NCBI GenBank assembly: GCA_032718475.1
Contig: JAUCBJ010002096.1
Span: forward strand, 19,824-83,823
Length of the DNA: 64,000 nt
Reading direction: 5' to 3'
From: Nemertoderma westbladi
Taxonomy: Eukaryota > Xenacoelomorpha > Nemertodermatida > Nemertodermatidae
The notes below the pieces were generated by a model. The model was not told the DNA's origin, made no database searches, and was given only the letters and a program-made list of their open reading frames with translations. Shown one piece after another: positions 55,894 to 64,000 of the stretch (positions within the stretch are counted from its first letter, which is position 1; every line of letters starts with the position of its first letter). The position numbers and the translations under genes are program-made.

Positions 55894-56945
55894 ACTGTAA
55901 AAGCTTTTGTGGGATAACTGGTTCGTTTGCCTTGCTGGCCAGTTCCCCCCCGGGCGCTGAGATACTCTAAAAGGGATCTATAGCTAAAATAGTGCAAGCT
56001 ACCCGCTTAGTGGCTGATTTGCTGTACGAAGGTATCTGGGCTCCGTTTAATCGGCCAACCAGCCTAGGAAGGTTGCGTCATAGCCCTGTTTCTGTATCTG
56101 CCAATAGAATTTGAGTTGGCTTTGATTTTGACCTATCACCGAGCTACTGAACTGAATTTTCCTATCTCACTGCTCTTTCTCTGTGTTGGACGGGAGCTTC
56201 GTGGAATAAGGGTAGTTGGTATCTTCGTATAGAGCAGTAGTCACATGTTTCTGTTGTTGTGTTCCCATTTTTCGCCATAACACCGGCTTTTGGAACAACT
56301 CTAGCAAAAACTGCTTAGATTATAGAAAAGTATAACTGTTACCGGCGGTGTTACCTCACTTAATTTAACTGCACTAATCATATTGTTTGTACTGCTATTT
56401 ACCGTCAGTTATTAATTGTATCGATTTGTTGATGAAATATTGTCATTTGGAGAATATTGATAAATCACCCAAATTTCCCAATTTTCTTGATACACTACAG
56501 GTTAGAGAGACAGGCTATATATAACAATTGCGATTTATGTCAATGTGGTGTGTATTGAATCTGAGTCAGTTGCTGTTCTCTTTATGTGTGATCAAATTGA
56601 CTGACGGTCGGCAGAATAGTGTGCATGATTGTGAGTGTGACTGGTAACAAAGCATTTCCTAAAGAATGCGCCTTATACTTTAATCATAAGCCTTATCGTT
56701 GCGTTTAGTATAAGTCCTAGCTCTGTTTAAATAGATAGAGCGCCACGTCCTAAAGGAACTGTTAATATTTCCCGAAAGTTAATAATATCTGTCAGAAATT
56801 ACATATTAGCGATCAATCGAATAATACAGTAGGCTTACACTGCAACCTTACACTGCAATAATAAAATCTAAGCATCCGAATTCAGCCTCCCGGGTGTATC
56901 CATCAGGTGAATGATCGCGCATGGGCTGGCTTCGGCTAATGTTTT
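55894..56945 (+). mobile_element. LTR-like block 3, 5' of the second BEL/Pao element
   Basis: Begins TGTAAAAGCTTTTG, like 6476, and shares GAGAGACAGG, GATAGAGCGCCACGTCC and ATGATCGCGCA with it in the same order. Sequence after ATGATCGCGCA diverges, with TGGGCTGGCTTCGG as a possible primer-binding region. It likely interrupted the LINE. No 3' partner is seen before the window ends. Confidence 0.5.
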
Positions 56946-57114
56946 GTTTATTAGCATAAAATATTGTCGTATGCTAAAGGTGTGTTAATTAACTAAAAGA
57001 CATATAAATTTTGGCAGGTTAAACTGCTAAAGGTCTTCAAAAGCGCGAACAGTAACAGTTATAGATCTTATTGCAGTAAGCAATAAGGTTGCAAAATACC
57101 GTAGTGACCGGTAA

Positions 57115-57255
57115 ACCTGAACCGGTACTTCTGTAGGTCAGTAGGCCCAACTGCCAGAACCGGTACTGCTGTAGGTCCGTAGGTCCAACTGCCAGAACCG
57201 GTACTTCTGTAGGTCTGTAGGCCCAACTGTCCTAACCGGTACTGCTGTATAAGTA
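57115..57255 (+). repeat. Tandem repeat with ACCGGTACT..CTGTAGGTC
   Basis: Four units of about 40-50 bp in the BEL leader, each with AACCGGTACT, GCTGTAGGTC and CCAACTG. Confidence 0.75.
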
Positions 57256-57444
57256 CATTAGTATTATTCGAATTTGATTATTGTATACCGGTAGGTCTTA
57301 GTATTTAATCAGGGACTGCAGCCCTGGTTTTTATTGGGATTTTACCTATTTCTGTCGGTTTTATTTCCTAGTAAGTTAATATTGAGCTGAAGACGTGTAA
57401 GTCTGCTCAGATTGTTCAGATAATTATAGGCTGCGCTGCTGTCT

Positions 57445-57960
57445 GACTGTTGTTGGGTTTGGAGAGATTATGGCGTGTGTAGAGTTTGTCTGATAAAGTG
57501 CCGTTAGTAAGTTGGGGCAGCCATATGCTGTAAGGTCAATCCCCTCTTAAAGAATAAGTCGTACTACCGTGTTAGAACGCATACTAACTAACTATTTCAG
57601 AATCTGCATATACTGTAGTTTATTTAGGCTTGATCGTAGTCTGCCAGCGTTTTAGCCTGTGTTTGTTTGTGTGGTCTGTTCAGGTACCGTAATAGTTATT
57701 ACTCAGATATTTTGTAGGCTGGATTGTTGTCTAGCTATTATTAGGTCTGAAGAGATTGCTGTGTGTGTGGAGTTTGTCTGATAAAGTGCCGTTAGTAAGT
57801 TGGGGCAGCCATATGCTGTAAGGTCAATCCCCTCTTAAAGAATAAGTCGTACTACCGTGTTAGAACGCATACTAACTAACCATTTCAGAATCTACACGTA
57901 CGGTAGTTTATTTAGGCTTGGTGGTAGTCTGCCAGCGTTTGGTTTGTATTTTGTTTGAGT
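57445..57960 (+). repeat. 288-bp direct duplication in the BEL leader
   Basis: A block including CTGATAAAGTGCCGTTAGTA and CAATCCCCTCTTAAAGAATA is present at about 57449 and again about 288 bp downstream, nearly identical over at least 150 bp. Confidence 0.8.
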
Positions 57961-58929
57961 ATTCTGTACGGGTAGCGTAATATTTATTATTCAGAGTTTA
58001 TGCGATTATTCGCAACATTCATGTCCCCAAGTTTATTCCTACAGTAATTGTGCTTGTTATACATACCGTTATAGTTAAATTAACCTCGGTACTACATGGG
58101 CTGCTTGGCGTAGGACAAGACTGGTGACTTTGTGCTCTGGTCACTCCAGCAGATGCCGTGGTTCTTTTAACTGTTCAAGTAAATTTAACTACTGATTATT
58201 TGTTGTACCGGTACTTGTACCTAATTTAGGGTTTAGTGTACAGTGCTTTCCGAAGTAATTAGTGTGTAGGCAGTATATTTGTGTTGTAAAGTAGTTAATA
58301 GGCACGCTGGATCTGGTAGTCCGCGGTAATTAACTTCTAGGTAGGAACACTCCGTGATACATAACGTAGTACCTATAGCGATACGGTTATAGGTCGTCAG
58401 GCGGTGGTATTTTCCTATCTGGACAGTGCAATATATTTACTGCTACTTATTATTTCAAATACCGTAGTACCCTGTCCGTTGTAATAACCAGAAATCTAAC
58501 CCTTTGTTAGGCTGGTTTGTAGACTTCCTGTAAAATTACCCTAAAAATTTCGTACGTAATATTTTTGTTGTGTTTTAATTAGAGAATTAATCTCACCCGT
58601 ATCGTAAGTAATTTGTAGTATTAAGTAACTTAGGTAAATTAGAATTATCTGTTTTAGTGTCTCAATAAGTAACACTTCACTGAGAGCGCACAGCTTCTGT
58701 GTAGTGACTCCCCGAGAAATAATAACATTTATTTCAAATATTGACAAAACCCTTTTAAACGGGTATATATCTATTATAAATCAACTCAAACGATTTATAA
58801 ATAGTAGGCCTGCCATACAACAACTAGGTCTCAATATCAGTTGGACTACTGCTTAAATAACGGTAATAAAGTAAGTTAAAGTAACCAAGTAACCCTAAAA
58901 TATTCAGAAATTCAATTATTCTAAAATAA

Positions 58930-59220
58930 TTGACATACCGGTATTTACCATAGGCTTATTATATTTATCTCTATAAATTTGAGCTGAAATCATACCGGTA
59001 CTCTGTAATCAATTCTAGTTTGTAATAATTATACTTATATATACTATAAGTGTCAGCTGTATACCGGTATTCACGATAGGCCTATTATATATTTATATAT
59101 ATTTGTGCTAAAATTATATACCGGTACTCTGTGACAAATCTAGTCTGTAATAATACTTATATATATACTATAAGCATACCGGTATTCTAATATATTGTAT
59201 ATATATCACGTTACACCGAG
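58930..59220 (+). repeat. ~115-bp tandem repeat with ATACCGGTA palindromes
   Basis: Two and a half units, each with ATACCGGTATT, AGGC(T/C)TATTATAT, ATACCGGTACTCTGT and TTATATATACTATAAG. It lies just upstream of the BEL Gag start. Confidence 0.7.
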
Positions 59221-59322
59221 TAACGGTATCGGTAATAAATCGCTAGGCTTGCGATCATACTGAATTACTAGACTTGCTTTAACTGAAACTATAGTAGTAG
59301 ACATTCAACTGTATAGCTAAAC

Positions 59323-62300
59323 ATGTCTGACACTCAGCAAAACCTGTCAGACAGTCTGATCGATACAACCATCTGTGACACAGATAGGAGTGTGGAGCGA
59401 TTAAGAAAAGAGTTCAGCTCACCTCCTACTGCAAGAAAGGTCATCCCTCCAGTAGTATCAGACCCTAGGCTGATCCACCATAGGTCCATTATAGGCACTC
59501 GGGCACAGGTCAAACGGAACCAAGAGGCAGTTGTCCTATCGCAGCAACATCTTGGTCAAGAACCTACTTCCCAGCGACCCGATAGCTCCAGTAGTTCGGA
59601 TACTGTAGAGCTGACCCCCGAACGCGGAGTGCAGATGGCTGCTACAGTCTACTCGGACCCCCTTCTCACCCTTCCTGCTGCAGTGCTAACTACTATATTC
59701 ATTGCGGTGGAGGAACATCAAGCCGACTGGGCGAGAAATAAGCGAGCGACCCAAGATAATTATGCGGGATACGCCAGGGAAGAATTGATGCCTACTGTCG
59801 AGTCACAATGGAACTTTCCCGGACTCGGACTCCCGTTGGATCTGTCCGAAGCTACTTGGGAAGATATACACAGGATGGGAGTGGCTAAAGATACAATGGA
59901 TCCAGCTGTTTGGAAGAGGTCGGCAGCAGGATATGTGCAGGGATTCTTCGACTCCTTGGAGCGATTGGAAGAACAACTGTTTCGACAACCCCAAGGACCT
60001 CAAGAGCAGGAAGAGCTGCTATACCAAGTACGCGAAAGAACCCTACGCATTCGACTAATCCTCTCAGCCTTTGAGGAAACTTCCAAAAGAAGACAGGACA
60101 CGTCGCTGCAGGTTGCTGTCAAAACTTGGTTACATCGGGTAGGTCTCAAAGTACAGGAAACGGCCCAGTGGAAATCCCAGCTGGCTGAGAGATCAACCTA
60201 TGAAGAACAAACTGATGTCACCCTTTCTCAAGCGGAAAGCGAAGAGACCGCCCAGAAACCGCGAACTAGAGACGCTATCGACATTTATCTGTCCGACTAT
60301 CAGCGATTCCTAGGAGACGAAGAGTTGAGGAGACGGCTGTCTGGACTTTCCCCTAAGAGTGAAGGAACCAAGCTTGTGTTGGACTCAATCGATGCCGAAA
60401 TGTTAGCTGCAAACCAAGCTGAATTTGATGAAAAACTCCGCCTCACTAGAGTCCGAGAAGAACAAGTAAAGGCAGAAGCCGAAAGAAAGGCGGCAAAAGC
60501 AGAAGCCGAAAGAAAGGCGGCAGAAGCAGAAGCCGAAAGAAAGGCGGCAAAAGCAGAAGCCGAAAGAAAGGCGGCAGAAGCAGAAGCAGAAAGAAAAGCA
60601 GCAGTGGCAGAAGCAGAACGGAGAGCTTCTGAGGAGACTATCCAACTGGAGTTGGAAAATCTGCAAGAGACGCAAGACAGTATAAATAAACAGTTTACTG
60701 CTAATCAAATGCAGATGATGAGAAAATCTACTCCCAAGCGCCAGGGATACACATCCTCGGAGGAAGGCGAGACCACCGATCCTGAAGGCGGAGGAAATAG
60801 ATCTCATCTAAGTAGGCGTAGAAAAACATCTTACCGTCGCAAATTGCCTGATTTGCCCCCAGCTGTTAGAAGACAGCTAGTTAGCACAGACTTGAGTAGT
60901 ATGGAACCTACAGCCCAAAGTATTAAGGTCAAAAGACTCCCTACAATAGTTGATGAGCCTGAAATAATTAGGCCTGTCGTTCCCAAAGTCACTTCTGTGT
61001 TAGAGACCCCTGTACTTCCAGAGCTTAACTCTAAATTCCCTTTACATAGTACTACACTGCCTGTACCCGGTAGAACAGTCCAAGAGAATATCCCTGTCCG
61101 GATAGCAGAGAGAGAAATCAAAGATTTGTCTCCCGTCGTCCCGCGTCAGCCCGCTACTATGTTGGCGACTCCCGCTTCGGCGGTTGAGTGGGTAGAAGAG
61201 GGACGGCGGGGGATGAATCTCCTGCTAGGACAGATGCAGGAGACTGTCCACCAACTTAAGGGAACAGTGAGGGAAGGTAGAGCAGAGTTGCAAGAAGTGC
61301 AGCAAAGTATCGCACTAGAACGCGACAAATTAGTCAATATCCAAAAGGGCATACCAATACCCCCTGTAACATTGTGTCAACCTGTTAGGTCTGAAGTACT
61401 ACATGCGCAAGGTGTGGAGCCTACACGCATCTATACTGCTAGTGAAGTAGAAACTCCTATAGCAAACCCTATTAAGGGTGATTATACGTCTGTTGCTAAT
61501 GATATTCCCTATAGACCTGATAATAATCCGAGAAATTTATATACCGATAATTCGATATTAAATAACACGATGGCCCAAGAAAGCTTTACGCGTCAGATGG
61601 CTAGAACAGAAGCCCGCCAAGCGGTCAAAGTGGGAGAGATCGTCAAATTCAATGGAGATGAGATGAAATGGTTACCTTTCAACGAATATTACAAAGATAG
61701 CATACAGAACTCTGTACTATCTAACGGAGAGAAACTTAGATTCCTCATCAAGTGCTTGGAAGGACCTCCCAAGTTAATGGCGTTAAAGTTTATTGGACAT
61801 CCAGATGGATTAAGACAAGTTTGGGATACATTAAACATCAGGTATGGTAACAAGGATAACATAGCTAAGTATTTGTATGCAAAATTAGTAGCCCCCCGAC
61901 ACTTCCTTAGTAGCGGGATTATAGAGTTTTCCGATGAGATTCAAGAGATCTGTAGACAACTGGACTGGTTAGGTAAGTTGCATGAATATCAGAGTTCCAT
62001 GGTCATTGGAGCCGTAGTCTCTACTTTACCAAAGGGTGGAGTATGTACGCGCTGGGACAAGAAAGTGTTGTACATGAATGAACAACAACGACGAAGTCCT
62101 ACCATGGCTGATCTCATGTCCTTCTTAGATAGTGAAGTAAAATTACAACTCATAAGGCAGTCCAGAGAGAAAACATCGGAAAATAAGGTAAGTGAGAAAC
62201 CCGTTTCTAGGAGAAGGATAATACCAGTGTGTTATACTGACGACGGCGAAAGCCAAGCTTCTCAAGAAGAGGACAGCGGGAAAGACACAGCAAAATCTTA

Positions 62301-63909
62301 CTATGACAACAAGACCTATAAAGACGTAAGTAAATACAAGTCTCGAACCAGTGACAGGAGAGAACAGGTAACAACAACTCCTCCTACGTCTCCTAAGAGA
62401 ATTCATGGAAGAAAGCCCGAAGAAAGAACGAGAGTGCAGAACGTTAACCAAGTTAAGGTGAGTAACATCAAACCAAAATGTGCGCTGTGCGACGGGCCCC
62501 ACCGTTTGAGTGCGTGTGCTGAATTTCTAAAGAAATCCCTTGTAGACAGACGTACAGTCCTGTGGAATAAGCGGTTATGCTATAATTGCCTCAGATCAGG
62601 ACACCAACGGCGAACCTGTTACTCCGACATAAAGTGTGCAAAGTGTGTCGCGAAACATCACATCTTGTTACACAGTGAGTTCGAACGAGACAAACAGAGT
62701 CAGGTAAGTGAGCCCGAACTACATGTCCAATTCAGTGATGTAAACGACACTGATCAAGAATCTGAGATGGAAGGATTCTATACTGACGAATTCTCCGACG
62801 CCAACGAATCCTGTTATCTAATCAATACCGCAGTGTATCGAGCACTTACTTATGAAAAGGACACCAACAATGAGTTTCCCCCAACTACTTTTGCCAAACA
62901 ACCATCTTGGAAAGCTCCAACTTCCAACGTAGGAATCAGAGAATTTCCTGTAGTGCAGGTAAGAGTTCACGGTCTTAACAAAAGTTACATAGTGAACGCC
63001 CTCCTTGACTCCGGCAGCACAGGAACATTCATCGATCAAGAACTAGCCGAAGATATCTTTGCTGGACAACCCAAGTTCCGGACTAAATTGAATATGTCAG
63101 GAATTATGCAGGTTTGGAAATCTACCCTAACGGCAGATTACTATGTAGGTGTGTTGTCCACCCCCCAGGATAAATTAGGAGCACAAGGTATAAGGTCGGT
63201 AAAAATGGTGGCTATAAAGAACTTCGCTACTACCCAAGCAGACCTTTATAATTGGGACGAGGATGAGAGCATCCAACATCTTAAGATACCTCGATTCCAG
63301 ACAGATTATCCTGGAGTGCAAATACTCATCGGCCAAAACGCGCATGAGGCGCTCGAGACATTGGAGAAACGGCCTGCTCAACCGCAGCCACTACAAACCT
63401 ATGCGGTAAGAACTAGAGTAGGTTGGTACTTCACTGGCCCTTCCCGTAGAACTCTCAAAGAGAGATTACCTCAACAACAGGTATACCAAGTAAAGGGGGA
63501 AGTGGAGAGCAGTGATGTGGACGATCCAACTGAGGGAACACCATACTCCTCAGATAATGACGATATTAACTCCAATGTAGATCAATGGAGACATTGCCTT
63601 GGGACGATTAATCCAGCCGACATCGATTCCAGAGGAGCAACTCCTCAAGAACTGATAGATACTCCAGGCTGGTTAGGTGGATCCGACTCCTTAAGTAAAG
63701 AAGAAGAAGAATGGCCTCCTCATCTTACCACGGCAGAAATTAGACAGGCCAAGGGAGCGGAGAAAGTAACACAACAACTCAATCGCCCAGCTAGTCGTTT
63801 ATGTTTACTGGAAAGAGACCGAAAACTGTCCGGAAACTATGGAAGGCAAGATACTCTTCCTACGACCACTTCCCTAATCCGACAAATATCTAGGGACTCC
63901 ATAACGTAA
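59323..63909 (+). CDS. BEL/Pao Gag-protease fused to residual RNase H/integrase linker
   Basis: 1528 codons from an ATG at 59323. Residues 1-340 are an N-terminal region without a clear match. About 380-432 form a coiled coil of AEAERKAA octads, repeated in the DNA. About 766-866 are the DUF1759 Gag core (GEIVKFNGDEMKWLPF). About 1052-1122 are Cys/His knuckles (CALCDGPHRLSAC, LCYNCLRSGHQRRTC, CAKCVAKHH). The aspartic protease (DUF1758) has ALLDSGSTGTFI at about 1227 and ends in TRVGWYFTGP (1366). After about 55 residues the chain reads HCLGTINPADIDSRG and WLGG..WPP (1425-1460). This is the linker that in complete BEL pol follows RNase H, so RT and RNase H have been removed in frame. The frame stops before an integrase core. 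Confidence 0.8.
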   Translation: MSDTQQNLSDSLIDTTICDTDRSVERLRKEFSSPPTARKVIPPVVSDPRLIHHRSIIGTRAQVKRNQEAVVLSQQHLGQEPTSQRPDSSSSSDTVELTPERGVQMAATVYSDPLLTLPAAVLTTIFIAVEEHQADWARNKRATQDNYAGYAREELMPTVESQWNFPGLGLPLDLSEATWEDIHRMGVAKDTMDPAVWKRSAAGYVQGFFDSLERLEEQLFRQPQGPQEQEELLYQVRERTLRIRLILSAFEETSKRRQDTSLQVAVKTWLHRVGLKVQETAQWKSQLAERSTYEEQTDVTLSQAESEETAQKPRTRDAIDIYLSDYQRFLGDEELRRRLSGLSPKSEGTKLVLDSIDAEMLAANQAEFDEKLRLTRVREEQVKAEAERKAAKAEAERKAAEAEAERKAAKAEAERKAAEAEAERKAAVAEAERRASEETIQLELENLQETQDSINKQFTANQMQMMRKSTPKRQGYTSSEEGETTDPEGGGNRSHLSRRRKTSYRRKLPDLPPAVRRQLVSTDLSSMEPTAQSIKVKRLPTIVDEPEIIRPVVPKVTSVLETPVLPELNSKFPLHSTTLPVPGRTVQENIPVRIAEREIKDLSPVVPRQPATMLATPASAVEWVEEGRRGMNLLLGQMQETVHQLKGTVREGRAELQEVQQSIALERDKLVNIQKGIPIPPVTLCQPVRSEVLHAQGVEPTRIYTASEVETPIANPIKGDYTSVANDIPYRPDNNPRNLYTDNSILNNTMAQESFTRQMARTEARQAVKVGEIVKFNGDEMKWLPFNEYYKDSIQNSVLSNGEKLRFLIKCLEGPPKLMALKFIGHPDGLRQVWDTLNIRYGNKDNIAKYLYAKLVAPRHFLSSGIIEFSDEIQEICRQLDWLGKLHEYQSSMVIGAVVSTLPKGGVCTRWDKKVLYMNEQQRRSPTMADLMSFLDSEVKLQLIRQSREKTSENKVSEKPVSRRRIIPVCYTDDGESQASQEEDSGKDTAKSYYDNKTYKDVSKYKSRTSDRREQVTTTPPTSPKRIHGRKPEERTRVQNVNQVKVSNIKPKCALCDGPHRLSACAEFLKKSLVDRRTVLWNKRLCYNCLRSGHQRRTCYSDIKCAKCVAKHHILLHSEFERDKQSQVSEPELHVQFSDVNDTDQESEMEGFYTDEFSDANESCYLINTAVYRALTYEKDTNNEFPPTTFAKQPSWKAPTSNVGIREFPVVQVRVHGLNKSYIVNALLDSGSTGTFIDQELAEDIFAGQPKFRTKLNMSGIMQVWKSTLTADYYVGVLSTPQDKLGAQGIRSVKMVAIKNFATTQADLYNWDEDESIQHLKIPRFQTDYPGVQILIGQNAHEALETLEKRPAQPQPLQTYAVRTRVGWYFTGPSRRTLKERLPQQQVYQVKGEVESSDVDDPTEGTPYSSDNDDINSNVDQWRHCLGTINPADIDSRGATPQELIDTPGWLGGSDSLSKEEEEWPPHLTTAEIRQAKGAEKVTQQLNRPASRLCLLERDRKLSGNYGRQDTLPTTTSLIRQISRDSIT
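60470..60620 (+). repeat. 24-bp in-frame repeat encoding AEAERKAA
   Basis: About six tandem copies of a unit such as GCAGAAGCCGAAAGAAAGGC within the Gag frame, predicted to lengthen the coiled coil. Confidence 0.8.
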
Positions 63910-64000
63910 TAACATATGGAGTGGGCGTGTGACTATATCATTTTATATTTGTTTTTATTTTATATTTATGTATGTATTATTATGTAATTTTATTATAATC
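63910..64000 (+). other. Sequence after the second BEL frame
   Basis: A purine-rich stretch (ATATGGAGTGGGCG) followed by TGTGACTATATC could be a polypurine tract and 3' LTR start, but the window ends 70 bp later and no 5' counterpart of TGTGACTATATC is seen. Confidence 0.3.

Noticed and set aside
55559-55900. 113-codon plus-strand ORF
   Set aside because: It is the antisense of the upstream part of the LINE reading frame.

Overview
This window is metazoan, almost certainly invertebrate, nuclear DNA. It is AT-rich and gene-poor and is built mostly from transposable elements and tandem repeats. A single host-gene piece is convincing: one coding exon with canonical splice sites that encodes the N-terminus and first transmembrane helix of a class A aminergic-type GPCR (31533-31733). 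Bacterial or viral genome organisation is excluded by the LINE, BEL/Pao, Ty3/gypsy and MULE-like remnants, the spliced exon and the satellites. A marine invertebrate is plausible from the element mix, but I cannot name the species.

Layout. 1-6475: a head-to-tail array of about 1.25-kb repeat units whose termini look like a non-autonomous Helitron-like (Helentron/HINE) element. Each unit is made of ~150-bp subunits centred on a palindrome close to GTTGCCATGGTAAC, which matches the RFX X-box. 6476-12303: an LTR-like block, a BEL/Pao Gag-protease frame with no reverse transcriptase, GTTAG-rich minisatellites and a second LTR-like block. 12320-13795: a decayed MULE-like transposase ending in a SWIM-like zinc motif. 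15805-16518: a hexamer-based tandem repeat. 17160-19304 (minus): a broken non-LTR reverse transcriptase with a C-terminal zinc finger and endonuclease-like region; two further fossils of the family lie at 34.8 and 41.7 kb. 19330-20710: a 34-bp satellite. 21.99-30.08 kb: three minus-strand LINE relics, one split by a fragment of the 5' array element. 31.5 kb: the GPCR exon. 35655-36510: a 21-bp satellite in which units can fold into a hairpin. 42200-47100: a 36-bp satellite with higher-order duplications of 426 and 1796 bp. 48123-48500: a MITE-like inverted-repeat element.

49110-54187 holds an apparently intact Ty3/gypsy element: two 199-200 bp LTRs identical as read and one uninterrupted 1496-codon Gag-Pol frame. 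It is the best candidate for a recently active element. It sits beside a LINE reverse transcriptase (54226 to about 55893, minus). From 55894 to the end lies a second BEL/Pao element: an LTR-like block related to that at 6476, a 2.4-kb leader with duplications, and a 1528-codon Gag-protease frame that runs in frame into the RNase H/integrase linker, as if RT and RNase H had been deleted.

How they work together: there is no operon or pathway. The logic is nested insertion and parasitism. The two RT-less BEL elements would need polymerase and integrase from a relative, the Helitron-like array would need a Rep-helicase element elsewhere, and only the gypsy element carries all its own enzymes.
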